Shown here piece by piece: positions 27,156 through 35,728 of a DNA stretch of 64,000 nt (its first letter is position 1; the number at the start of each line of letters is the position of its first letter). The translations under genes and the position numbers were made by a program. Source of the stretch: an uncultured Eggerthellaceae bacterium (GTDB taxonomy: Bacteria > Actinomycetota > Coriobacteriia > Coriobacteriales > Eggerthellaceae). The DNA lies in contig CANQRF010000004.1 of assembly GCA_947626195.1 (NCBI GenBank), forward strand, positions 62,001 to 126,000, written 5' to 3'. The notes under the pieces were generated by a model. That model was not told where the DNA came from. It did not search any database and saw only the letters and a program-made list of their open reading frames with translations.

Positions 27156-30110
27156 ATGGCTTCGAACACATCAACGTTGCAGCAGATGGCGCGCAAGAAC
27201 AACAACAAGAAGCGCGCATCGCAGAAAAAGGCAAACCGTCGGACGAACGACCGGCGCAACATATGGCTGATTATCATCACGGCGCTTCTCATGATCGGAT
27301 CGATCATTCTCTTCGTTCCGCCTCAGGAGAAAATCAATCAGGGCCTCGATATTCAAGGCGGTCTTTCGGTGGTTCTCACCGCGAAGAGCGATTCGGGAGA
27401 GGCGATCACGCCCGAGGAGATGGAGGCGAGCCGCGCCATCATCGAGAGCCGTGTGAACGCCCTCGGCGCCAACGAGGCGACCGTTCAACTGCAGGGCAAC
27501 GACCAGATTCTCGTGCAGATTCCGGGGCTCTCCGACACGGAAACCGCGCTGGAGACGATCGGGCGCACCGGCTCGCTCGTGTTTGCGCGCCTCGACTCGT
27601 TCACCGACGAAGAGGTGAAGACCCAGATCGAAGAGGGCCGTTACGGCAGCGAGGGAACGGTGACCGATGATTTCGGCAACGTGTTCCCCACGGGCAAAGT
27701 TGAGCATCTCTATGTGGAGCCCGGCACGTACACGCCGCTCGTCACCGGCGATGAGATCACGAACGTGACGATCGGGCAGGCGAGCGAGGCCGGCATCGAT
27801 TACGCCGTCAACGTGACGCTGGATTCCCAGGGTGCCGCTGCTTTCGCGGCGGCGACGGAAGAGCTCGCCCCGTCGCACGGCAAGATCGTCATCATCCTCG
27901 ACAACGAGGTGCAGTCCGCGCCGGCGGTGCAGTCCGAGATTCCCGACGGCCGCGTTTCCATCACCGGCAACTACGATTTGGAAGAGGCCCGTTCGCTGCA
28001 GACGATCCTTCAGAGCGGGTCGCTTCCCGTCAGCTTCGAATATGCCCAGAGCCAAGTCGTCGGCCCGACGCTTGGCCAAGACGCCCTGTTCTCCGGCGTG
28101 ATGGTGGCCCTCATCGGGCTCGTCATCGTGATGCTCTACCTGCTCTTCTTCTATAAGGGCCTCGGGCTCATCACGGCCGCCGCCATGGTGGTGTTTGCCG
28201 TGCTCTACCTCGGCATTTTGGCACTGCTCTCGCTCTTCGGGCAATTCAGCCTCACGCTTGCCGGCATCGCGGGCATCGTGCTCACCATCGGCATGGCAGC
28301 CGACTCCTCGATTCTCACCTTGGAACGGTTCCGCGAGGAAATCCGCATGGGCCGCAGCGTCCGTGCGGCGTCGCTCACCGGTGTGCGCCACGCAATCGAG
28401 ACCTCGATCGACGCCGACCTCGTGACGATGGTCTCGGCGCTCTCGCTCTTCTTCCTCGCGGCGGCGTCGGTGAAGGGCTTCGGCCTCACGCTCGCCCTCG
28501 GCATCATCTGCGACATCATGATGATGCTCATCTTCAAGGCGCCGATCATCCGCTTGCTCGCGCCTGTCTCCATTGCGCGGCACCCGGGCTTCTGGGGCAT
28601 CACCGACAGCCAAGTGGCGGCGAAGGCGTATGAGGTCTTGGCGAAATCCGAGGGCACGTCGGTCGTCGCCGCGGAGGAGGCGGCGGAGATCGGCGAGAAG
28701 AGCTCCGAGGCGGCGCTTGCGGCGGCAGCTCCGAAGACGGCAGATGCGCAGCGCGTCTCGCAGGACGAGAAGACGGTTGAGCACAACATCGAGAAGACCT
28801 ACAAGCTTCACGGCAGGTTCATCAAGCACGACATCAACTTCCTCGACTACCGCCGTATCTTCCTCACGGTGGCGGCTGTCCTCATTGCGCTGTGCTTCGT
28901 CGTCGTCGGCGTTCGCGGCCTGAACTTCGGCATCGAATTCATCGGCGGCACGTCGATCGCGTTCAACAGCACGGGCGACATCACGATCGACCAGATGCGT
29001 GATGCCTTTGATGCCGCGGGTGAGCCGGATGCCGTCATCCAGACGACGGTGACGAACGGCGACCCGGGCTTTCTCGTGCGCACCACGACGACGAGCGCCG
29101 AGACCGCGGCGGCGAACGCGAACAGCGTTGCCTCGTCGCTCGGACTGCCCTCCGACAGCTTCGAGGTCACGACGATCGGGCCTGACTGGGGGGCAAGCGT
29201 CATCCAGAGCTCGCTTATCGCGTTCCTCGTCTCCATCGTCTTGATCATCATCTATATCGCGATCCGCTTCGAATACAAGATGGGCGTCATCGCGGTCGTC
29301 GCCTTGCTGCACGACCTCATCCTCGTCATGGGCATCTACGCCCTCGTGGGCAGGGAGGTCAACCCGAACACGATCGCCGCGTTGCTCACGATTCTCGGCT
29401 ACTCGCTCTACGACACCGTCGTCGTGTTCCACCGCATCAACGACAACATGAAGGGCTCCGACATCAAGTGCACGTTCATGACGATGGCGAACCACTCCAT
29501 CAACCAAGTGCTCATCCGCACGATCAACACGACGCTCACCTCGCTCATCCCTGTGCTCGCGATGCTGCTCTTCGGAAGCGAGACGCTGAAGGACTTCGCC
29601 TTCGCGATGGTGATCGGCCTCATCTGCGGCTCGTATTCCTCCATCGCGATCGCCACGCCGCTGTTTGCCATCTGGAAGACGCACGAGAAGCGCTATGCGA
29701 AGCTGCGGAAGCGCTACGGCGACAAGATAGGCCGCTTCGAGTTCGAGCACATTCTCGTTCCGGCGGGTTCCCCGCATGTTGAGATCTCCGCTCAGGCGAT
29801 GGATGAGGTGCTTGCGAGCGCGCCTGCTGAGGCTCCCGAGAAGGCCAAGTCCGAGAAGGGTGCACCGGAAAAGGCCAGGCCCGAGAAGGAGAAGCCTACG
29901 GCGCCGGCGAAGGAGACGAAAGCGCCGAAGAAGCCGGTTGAAGAGCCCGCTGAGAAACAGCAGGCTCAGGGCGACGAAAGAACCGCCAATACCCCTTCGT
30001 CACAGGAGAATGAGGCGCCCAAAGCAGCCGAGAAACCGAAACCGCCGGTGAAAGTTTCAAAGACTGGCAAGCCCGCACGTGGCGGCGCCGGTAAGAAGCG
30101 GAAAAGGTAA
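27156..30110 (+). CDS. secDF: protein translocase SecDF fusion
   Basis: RND-type accessory motor of Sec export; SecD and SecF fused in one 984-residue protein with 12 membrane helices. SecD half: first TM about 35-55, GLDIQGGLSVVL, periplasmic P1 domain, then TM block (LTLAGIAGIVLTIGMAADSS). A ~90-residue cytoplasmic linker rich in Ala/Glu joins the SecF half (FGIEFIGGTSIAF, NTIAALLTILGYSLYDTVVVF). After residue ~885 a ~100-residue Lys/Pro/Glu tail (EKAKSEKGAPEKARPEKEKP) ends in KKRKR. ATG 27156 is preferred (AAAGGAAATAGG upstream) over ATG 27129. A yajC gene, often adjacent, is missing. Confidence 0.96.
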   Translation: MASNTSTLQQMARKNNNKKRASQKKANRRTNDRRNIWLIIITALLMIGSIILFVPPQEKINQGLDIQGGLSVVLTAKSDSGEAITPEEMEASRAIIESRVNALGANEATVQLQGNDQILVQIPGLSDTETALETIGRTGSLVFARLDSFTDEEVKTQIEEGRYGSEGTVTDDFGNVFPTGKVEHLYVEPGTYTPLVTGDEITNVTIGQASEAGIDYAVNVTLDSQGAAAFAAATEELAPSHGKIVIILDNEVQSAPAVQSEIPDGRVSITGNYDLEEARSLQTILQSGSLPVSFEYAQSQVVGPTLGQDALFSGVMVALIGLVIVMLYLLFFYKGLGLITAAAMVVFAVLYLGILALLSLFGQFSLTLAGIAGIVLTIGMAADSSILTLERFREEIRMGRSVRAASLTGVRHAIETSIDADLVTMVSALSLFFLAAASVKGFGLTLALGIICDIMMMLIFKAPIIRLLAPVSIARHPGFWGITDSQVAAKAYEVLAKSEGTSVVAAEEAAEIGEKSSEAALAAAAPKTADAQRVSQDEKTVEHNIEKTYKLHGRFIKHDINFLDYRRIFLTVAAVLIALCFVVVGVRGLNFGIEFIGGTSIAFNSTGDITIDQMRDAFDAAGEPDAVIQTTVTNGDPGFLVRTTTTSAETAAANANSVASSLGLPSDSFEVTTIGPDWGASVIQSSLIAFLVSIVLIIIYIAIRFEYKMGVIAVVALLHDLILVMGIYALVGREVNPNTIAALLTILGYSLYDTVVVFHRINDNMKGSDIKCTFMTMANHSINQVLIRTINTTLTSLIPVLAMLLFGSETLKDFAFAMVIGLICGSYSSIAIATPLFAIWKTHEKRYAKLRKRYGDKIGRFEFEHILVPAGSPHVEISAQAMDEVLASAPAEAPEKAKSEKGAPEKARPEKEKPTAPAKETKAPKKPVEEPAEKQQAQGDERTANTPSSQENEAPKAAEKPKPPVKVSKTGKPARGGAGKKRKR

Positions 30111-30120
30111 GGGGGGAACC

Positions 30121-30456
30121 ATGCGCACCGGAAGCGCCCCGAACTTCTGCCCTCCCGTGAAGGAGGGCATGTGCATCACGCTCGCCGATGAGCAGGGCGA
30201 AGAGCTCACCTTCGAATTCCTCGGGATCATCATCCACGATGGCCGGCGCTATGGGTTTTTCTATCCTGTTGTCGATGAGAACGATGTGGGTGCATCGGGC
30301 GAGGTCGTGGTGCTTGAGGTGACGGAGCTCGACGACGAAGGCCAACCGGCGGCGTTTGAGCTCGTCCTTGATGAGCAGATAGCCGCCGAGGTCTACGCGG
30401 ATTTCAAGCAGGCCACGAAAGACCTCTACGATTTCGAGGACTCGAGCGAGGGCTAG
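30121..30456 (+). CDS. DUF1292-family protein
   Basis: A 111-residue acidic cytoplasmic protein with the DUF1292 core (ITLADEQGEELTFEFLGIII, GRRYGFFYPV, ELVLDEQIAAEVYADFK). Function unknown in all members I know. ATG 30121 follows AAGGGGGG. It sits 10 bp after secDF. Its TAG stop overlaps the stop of the convergent ECF ATPase within CTAG (30453-30456). Confidence 0.85.
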   Translation: MRTGSAPNFCPPVKEGMCITLADEQGEELTFEFLGIIIHDGRRYGFFYPVVDENDVGASGEVVVLEVTELDDEGQPAAFELVLDEQIAAEVYADFKQATKDLYDFEDSSEG

Positions 30457-31349
30457 GCGCTCGCTTCGCGCACATCCCCTTGGTGGGGCTCACGTGCCCC
30501 CCGTGCGGTTCTTTTGCCGAGCTCCCGCGTGAGCTCGCGGATAAGCTCGTCCTCATTAACGATCGTTTCGGAAATCGCGAGCCCTCGTGAGCGCAGCCGC
30601 CATGCGAGGGCGGTTACTTGGGGCGCATCGAGTCCGAGTGCAAGGAGCTTCTCGTGGTTGCCGGCTGCGAAGACGCGGTGCGGCGGGCCTTCGAGGGCGA
30701 TTGTTCCCGCATCCATGACAAGCAGCTGGTCGGCGATAAGTGCGATCTCGTCAACCGCGTGCGTGGCGATGAGAAGCGACGTTCCCTCGCGATAAAGCCC
30801 TTCGAGAAACGCGCTGAGGTTATGCCGCGCGGAAGGGGAGAGACCGACAAAGGGCTCGTCAAGGGCGAGCACGCGAGGTCGAAGCGCCAAGGTGCTCGCA
30901 AGTGCGATGCGCCGTTTTTCCCCACCGGAGAGCGCGAAGGGATTCCGCGAGCCGATTTCATTGGGGACGAAGCCGACGGTCGAAAGGGCCTCATGGACCC
31001 GCTCCTGCACCTCGGCGTCGCTCAGGCCGAGGTTGCGCGGCCCGAATGCGACCTCATCGAAGACGGTTGCGGAGAAGAGCTGGCGCTCGGGATACTGCAT
31101 CACGAGCCCGACACGGTGCCGGAGCAGATCGGCGTTTTTCCGCTCGGTCAACGGCGCGTCATCGATGACGACGGAACCTTCAGTCGGATCGAGGATTCCG
31201 CAGGCGAGCTTGAGAATCGTCGTCTTGCCGCTTCCCGTGCGGCCGAGCAGGCCGACGCATTCACCAGCGGAAAGGCTGAAATCGATGTCGCGAAGGACAA
31301 GGGGCGCTTTCTTCTCGTAGCGGAGCGAGACGTTGCGAAACGTCAGCAT
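30453..31349 (-). CDS. ecfA2: energy-coupling factor ATPase (EcfA2-like)
   Basis: One of two ATPases driving ECF vitamin/metal transporters; 298 residues. Walker A LLGRTGSGKTT, Q-loop MQYPERQLFSATVFDEVAFG (typical EcfA/CbiO), signature LSGGEKRRIA, Walker B VLALDEPF, switch ATHAVDE. ATG 31349 is chosen because the ECF-type N-terminus MLTFRNVSLRYE starts there; upstream codons are unlike. It overlaps the preceding ATPase gene by 7 bp. No transmembrane EcfT gene follows; the next gene is convergent. Confidence 0.93.
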   Translation of the reverse strand: MLTFRNVSLRYEKKAPLVLRDIDFSLSAGECVGLLGRTGSGKTTILKLACGILDPTEGSVVIDDAPLTERKNADLLRHRVGLVMQYPERQLFSATVFDEVAFGPRNLGLSDAEVQERVHEALSTVGFVPNEIGSRNPFALSGGEKRRIALASTLALRPRVLALDEPFVGLSPSARHNLSAFLEGLYREGTSLLIATHAVDEIALIADQLLVMDAGTIALEGPPHRVFAAGNHEKLLALGLDAPQVTALAWRLRSRGLAISETIVNEDELIRELTRELGKRTARGAREPHQGDVREASA

Positions 31350-32194
31350 GCGATCGCCTCCACCAGTTCGTCGATCGTCACGCAGGGCGGAAGGCTCACG
31401 CCTTTTGCGAGGAGGTGGCTGCGAATCCGCCCGGCGAGGGGAGGTTCGAGCCCGCATGAGGCGAGAAGCTCCTCATCGGAGAGCACCGCGAGGGGCGTGC
31501 CCTGCGCGCGAATGGTTCCTTGATCGAACACGATGACGCGCTCAGCGCGGGCCGCCTCCTCCATATCGTGCGTGATGTTGATGATGGTCGTTCCGGCGGC
31601 ATGGAGCGCATCGATCGTGGTGAGAAGGCTCCGCCGTCCTTCGGGGTCGAGCATAGAGGCGGCTTCATCGAAGATGATCGCCGAGGGGCTCATGGCAAGC
31701 ACGCCCGCGATGGCGAGGCGCTGCTTCTGCCCGCCGGAAAGCGAAGAGGTCTCGTGCTTGCGCAACGCTGTGAGCCCGCAGGTCTCGAGCGCTTCCTCCA
31801 CGCGCGCGGCAACTTCCTCCTGCGTGAATCCGAGGTTTTCGGGTCCGAAGGCCACCTCGTCCTCAACGACGGAGGCGACAAGGGCATCGTCGGGATTTTG
31901 AAACACCATGCCGATGCGCGAACGCAGCTCGAAACGGCGGGCTTCGTCGTCCGTCGGAATGACGAAGCAGCGCATCGTCCCCGCGGTGGGCGCAAGCAGG
32001 CCGAGCGCCAGAAGGGCGAAGGTCGATTTCCCCGCGCCGTTCTCGCCGACGATGCTCACATAGTCGCCCTGCCCGATGCGAAGGTTCACGTCGCTTATCG
32101 CTGGACGGCTGCCCCGATAGGAAAACGTGAGATGCTCGCAGGCGATCGCAGGTGCATCCTCAGAAGGTGGCATATTCGGCAGCGGAGTTTTCAT
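31343..32194 (-). CDS. ecfA1: energy-coupling factor ATPase (EcfA1-like)
   Basis: Partner ATPase of 283 residues. Walker A VGENGAGKSTF, Q-loop FQNPDDALVASVVEDEVAFG, signature LSGGQKQRLAIAGVLAM, Walker B AIIFDEAASMLDPEG and switch ITHDMEEA. The DEA(A/T)SMLDP form is typical of EcfA1. No ribosome site is seen before ATG 32194, and TACAAT ends 8 bases upstream on the minus strand, so a leaderless mRNA is possible. Confidence 0.93.
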   Translation of the reverse strand: MKTPLPNMPPSEDAPAIACEHLTFSYRGSRPAISDVNLRIGQGDYVSIVGENGAGKSTFALLALGLLAPTAGTMRCFVIPTDDEARRFELRSRIGMVFQNPDDALVASVVEDEVAFGPENLGFTQEEVAARVEEALETCGLTALRKHETSSLSGGQKQRLAIAGVLAMSPSAIIFDEAASMLDPEGRRSLLTTIDALHAAGTTIINITHDMEEAARAERVIVFDQGTIRAQGTPLAVLSDEELLASCGLEPPLAGRIRSHLLAKGVSLPPCVTIDELVEAIAC

Positions 32195-32349
32195 GATGGG
32201 GTATTGTAATATAGTTGCCTTGCCGTTCGCGCGGCGGCACAGACTCAGCGCCGCATCTCATCTAGCGGCAAATCAGGGTAAGGGCCTGTGCCGCTCGCCG
32301 CTCGCTGATAATTTCCCGATTGTTAACAGTTCGCTGACAAAACTACGCC

Positions 32350-32355
32350 TATAAT
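32350..32355 (+). promoter_or_regulatory. -10 box upstream of the AgcS symporter
   Basis: Perfect TATAAT, 52 bases before the ATG, in an AT-richer stretch. No -35 at standard spacing; TTAACA lies 21 bases upstream. Confidence 0.5.
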
Positions 32356-32406
32356 GCTTCCACTTTAGTACGTTAAAGCAGCGAGGCTCATGAAAGAGGC
32401 TTTATT

Positions 32407-33894
32407 ATGGATGCCTTTGCCACAGGATTAGTCGATTTTATCAACGCGGTCGATGCGTGGGTATGGGGTGTGCCCATGCTCGTGCTGTTGCTCGGCTCGC
32501 ACCTTTACCTGACGATCCGCACGAAATTCATCCAGCGGAAGCTTTTGACGGGGATCAAGCTCTCGGTGACGAAAGACCCCGACGCGCCGGGCGACGTCTC
32601 CCAGTTCGGCGCGCTCTGCACCGCGCTTTCCGCGACGATCGGAACGGGCAATATCGTCGGCGTGGGAACCGCCGTCGTCATGGGCGGCCCGGGCGCCGTC
32701 TTCTGGATGTGGATCACCGGCGTCTTCGGCATTGCGACGAAGTACTCCGAAACCTATGCCGCCGTGAAGTATCGCGTGAAAGACCATAGCGGCAACATGC
32801 TCGGCGGTGCGATGTACGCGTGGCGCCGCGGCTTCGAGAAAGACGGCAAGGTTCCGTGGTGGGCATCGCTCGGCGCCGGCGCGTTCGCCGTCTTCGCCGC
32901 GATCGCATCGTTCGGCATCGGTTCTGCCGTGCAATCGAACGCGCTCACGAACGTGGTCGTCCAGAACATGCCGGGCGTTCCCGCTTGGGGCATCGGGCTT
33001 GCGATCGTCATCGCCGTCTCCATCGTCATCTTCGGCGGCGTGAAGGTGATCTCGAGCGTGTGCGAGAAGCTCGTGCCGTTCATGGCGATCGCCTATGTGT
33101 GGGGCTGCATCGTCATCCTCGGCATGAATTGGGAATACGTCTGGCCGGCGATCTGCATGATCGTCACCTGCGCCTTCACGCCGCAGGCGGCGTTCGGCGG
33201 GGCGGTCGGCTTCGGTTTGGCGCGCGCCCTGCAGTTCGGCTGCGCACGTGGCCTCTTCTCGAACGAATCGGGCATGGGCTCGGCGCCGATCGTCGCATCG
33301 GCTGCGAGCACGCGCAATCCCGCCCGTCAGGCCCTTGTCTCGATGACCGGCACCTTCTGGGACACCGTTATCGTGTGCGCCCTCACGGGCATCGTGCTCG
33401 TCTCGACGCTGCTTGCGAATCCTGATTTGCTGGCCGGCGGTGTGTTCGATCCCGACGCCGGCATCGTCATGCCCGCGGTCGGCGCCGACGGTGCGCCCGT
33501 TGTGATCGACGGCTCGGGCCTCACGACGCTCGCCTTCAACCAGATTCCCTATGTCGGGGCGCCCATCCTCGTGATCGGGATGATTCTGTTCTCCTATTCC
33601 ACCATCCTCGGTTGGTCCTATTACGGCAACCGCTGCATCACCTACCTGTTCGGCAAGCGTGCGATCCGCCCCTATCAGGTCATTTTCGTCTTTGTAGCGT
33701 TTCTCGGCGCCATCGGTGTGGGCGATGTGGTGTGGACGATCTCCGACATCACGAATGCGCTCATGGCGGTGCCGAACATCATCATGGTGCTGTTGCTCTC
33801 AGGATTGATTGCGAAGGGGACGCAGCACTACGTCTACGACCATAACCTTGAAGAGAAGGACGAAACGCCGATCCCGCAATACGATACGAAGTAA
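32407..33894 (+). CDS. alanine/glycine:cation symporter (AgcS family)
   Basis: Sodium-coupled importer of alanine or glycine, 495 residues, 11-12 membrane helices. Family landmarks: LSATIGTGNIVGVGTAVVMG, GPGAVFWMWITGVFGIATKYSE, GCARGLFSNESGMGSAPI and YSTILGWSYYGNRCITYLFG. Usual length. AAAGAGG upstream of ATG 32407. It stands alone, divergent from the ECF ATPases. Confidence 0.95.
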   Translation: MDAFATGLVDFINAVDAWVWGVPMLVLLLGSHLYLTIRTKFIQRKLLTGIKLSVTKDPDAPGDVSQFGALCTALSATIGTGNIVGVGTAVVMGGPGAVFWMWITGVFGIATKYSETYAAVKYRVKDHSGNMLGGAMYAWRRGFEKDGKVPWWASLGAGAFAVFAAIASFGIGSAVQSNALTNVVVQNMPGVPAWGIGLAIVIAVSIVIFGGVKVISSVCEKLVPFMAIAYVWGCIVILGMNWEYVWPAICMIVTCAFTPQAAFGGAVGFGLARALQFGCARGLFSNESGMGSAPIVASAASTRNPARQALVSMTGTFWDTVIVCALTGIVLVSTLLANPDLLAGGVFDPDAGIVMPAVGADGAPVVIDGSGLTTLAFNQIPYVGAPILVIGMILFSYSTILGWSYYGNRCITYLFGKRAIRPYQVIFVFVAFLGAIGVGDVVWTISDITNALMAVPNIIMVLLLSGLIAKGTQHYVYDHNLEEKDETPIPQYDTK

Positions 33895-34330
33895 CGCAAC
33901 ACATTAATTCGGAAAGTTTAGGTGCCGAGACGCAGAAGCCTTGCTTCGCCCTCGGCGCCTTGCTGTTGAAAGAGGACTTGCGGTCGAGGCACGGAAGCTT
34001 TGTTTCGTCTTCGGTGGCTTACTGCTGGAGGAAGACTTGCGGCCGAGGCGCGGAAGCTTCGCTTCACTCTCGGCACCCGATCGCTTCACAATGGCTTGCA
34101 GCTGCGGAACTCGCTTTTTCGCCAGATTTCGCCATGACCCGCCATCATCGAAAAAGCTCAAACAGTCCTCGCTCCCGCAAGCCATCGCTCAGCGATCTGC
34201 CTCGCAAGTTCAGCGAGAGCTTCCACGCCTCGGCAGACATTGACAATAATAATGAGGTCTTTTTCTTATTGTTCATTATTAATAGAGCCACTTCATCTTT
34301 CGAGAATAAGAGTGCCGATATAATGGATAT
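33895..34330. other. 436-bp intergenic region with tandem hairpins
   Basis: No gene seen. It holds three tandem 59-bp repeat units (33924-34080), a 15-base stretch shared with the element at 42681-42810 (TGCGGAACTCGCTTT, 34103-34117), and an AT-rich tract (about 34240-34330) likely to hold the promoter of the next gene. Confidence 0.6.
33924..34080. repeat. three tandem 59-bp repeats, each a hairpin
   Basis: Units begin at 33924, 33983 and 34042 (the last partial). Each folds: outer arm CCGAG with CTCGG and inner arm GAAGC with GCTTC over a three-base loop. In unit 2 the inner arm is GAAGC/GTTTC and the outer TCGAG/TTCGG, still paired through G-T wobbles. They follow the AgcS stop by about 30 bases; a transcript end or stabilising 3-prime structure is possible. 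Confidence 0.75.
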
Positions 34331-35728
34331 ATGAAAAGACTTGCGATTATAGGTGGAGGGGCATCGGGATTGATGGCGGCGGTGGCCGCCGGTCTGGCGG
34401 CGCGCGAGAGCGCCGAAGGGCTCTCGATCACCCTCTATGAGGAAGATGAGAAAGTCGGGCGCTCTATCTTGCGCAGCGGCAACGGACGTTGCAATTTCTC
34501 GAACGCCACGATTGATGCGGCGATTTATCGTAATACCAAATTTGTCGAAAAAGTCTTCGAGGCGCTCGAGACGCAGGCGGCTGATCTGCCGGGCTTTTCT
34601 CGCGACGATTGCCCACGTGATTCATTCGGGGAAGAAGGCGACGCCGCATCCTCTCGTGCCGTGCCTGCCAATGCTGCACCTGCTAACGTTGCATTCCCCA
34701 ACGCCGCATCCCCCAATGCTGCACCTGCCAATGCCGTGCTTCGCCTCTTCGAAAACCTCGGCCTCACATGGCGCAAGGATGCAGAGGGAAGGCTCTACCC
34801 GCGCACGAACAAAGCGTCCACGGTGCTCGATGTGCTCCGTGCGCCCCTTGACGAACTCGGCGTTGCTGTGCGCACAAACACGCGCATTGCACGTATCGAG
34901 TGCCCGCATACGCCGTCTTCGCCCTATACGCTCGTGCTGGGCGACGGCGCGTTCGAGCGTGCCGAAGCGGTAATTGTCGCGTTAGGCTCCTCCGCGCGGG
35001 CAGGCATGTTCCCACCAGACCTTTCGTTCGCGCCGATTGAAGCACTTCTCGGGCCAATCGCGACGGATGCAAAACCCGTCAAAGCACTCGATAACATCCG
35101 TGCACGGGCGAAGGTGTCGCTTTTGCGCCGAGGCGAGCTCGTTTGCACGGAGGAGGGGGAGGTGCAATTCCGCGCGTACGGCGTTTCGGGCATCGTGATC
35201 TTTAACCTCTCGCGTCTTGCCCGCCAAAACGACACGCTGGAAATCGACTTTCTGCCCTTTTGCCCCGAAGAGGAAATCGCATTTTTCGCAAAACAGCGGC
35301 TTACCGGGTTGCGGGCGATTTACCCGCAGGGGCTCGACGTCGCGGCTTTCCTTCGCGGGCTCGTTCTTCCGCTTGTGGCGCAATCGATTCTCAAAACGGC
35401 CGACATGGCGGGAAATGAGGCCGCCAACGAGGAAACGGCTCAGCGCATCCTTCACGCGGCGAAGCATTTCTCCCTCACCGTGAAGGGCATGGGCGCTAAA
35501 CAGCAGTGCCAGATCCATCGCGGCGGACTCGACCCGCAGGGTTTTTCCGCTGATATGCTCGAGTCCATTCGCCATCGGGGCCTTTTCGGCGCCGGAGAAG
35601 CGCTCGATGTGGACGCGCCCTGCGGCGGCTACAACCTCCATTGGGCGTGGACGTCGGGCGCGCTTGCGGGAATCAACGCCGTGCACAGGCTCCTCGAAGG
35701 CGATCCATCAGTGAAGGCCGTTCGATGA
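34331..35728 (+). CDS. BaiN/HI0933-family flavoprotein oxidoreductase
   Basis: FAD-binding protein of 465 residues. Dinucleotide-binding IIGGGASGLMAAVAA at the N-terminus, family motif GRSILRSGNGRCNFSN, RLYPRTNKASTVLDVL, and C-terminal FAD contacts GLFGAGEALDVDAPCGGYNLHWAWTSG. The family includes proteins annotated as bile-acid BaiN, but most members have unknown substrates. Residues about 110-138 are an unusual low-complexity insert (PANAAPANVAFPNAASPNAA). It overlaps the next gene by ATGA. Confidence 0.88.
   Translation: MKRLAIIGGGASGLMAAVAAGLAARESAEGLSITLYEEDEKVGRSILRSGNGRCNFSNATIDAAIYRNTKFVEKVFEALETQAADLPGFSRDDCPRDSFGEEGDAASSRAVPANAAPANVAFPNAASPNAAPANAVLRLFENLGLTWRKDAEGRLYPRTNKASTVLDVLRAPLDELGVAVRTNTRIARIECPHTPSSPYTLVLGDGAFERAEAVIVALGSSARAGMFPPDLSFAPIEALLGPIATDAKPVKALDNIRARAKVSLLRRGELVCTEEGEVQFRAYGVSGIVIFNLSRLARQNDTLEIDFLPFCPEEEIAFFAKQRLTGLRAIYPQGLDVAAFLRGLVLPLVAQSILKTADMAGNEAANEETAQRILHAAKHFSLTVKGMGAKQQCQIHRGGLDPQGFSADMLESIRHRGLFGAGEALDVDAPCGGYNLHWAWTSGALAGINAVHRLLEGDPSVKAVR
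34656..34739 (+). repeat. degenerate short repeats encoding an Asn-Ala-Ala-Pro insert
   Basis: Repeated AATGCTGCACCTGC-like units, some exact and some diverged, encode N-A-A-(P/S) runs in the flavoprotein. Slippage expansion is likely. Confidence 0.65.

Noticed and set aside
27171-29777. 868-codon minus-strand open frame opposite secDF
   Set aside because: Antisense shadow of a clearly assigned gene; composition is extremely charged and no motif is present.
33924-34080. CRISPR array for the 59-bp repeats
   Set aside because: The whole 59-bp unit is repeated without unique spacers, and no cas genes are near.
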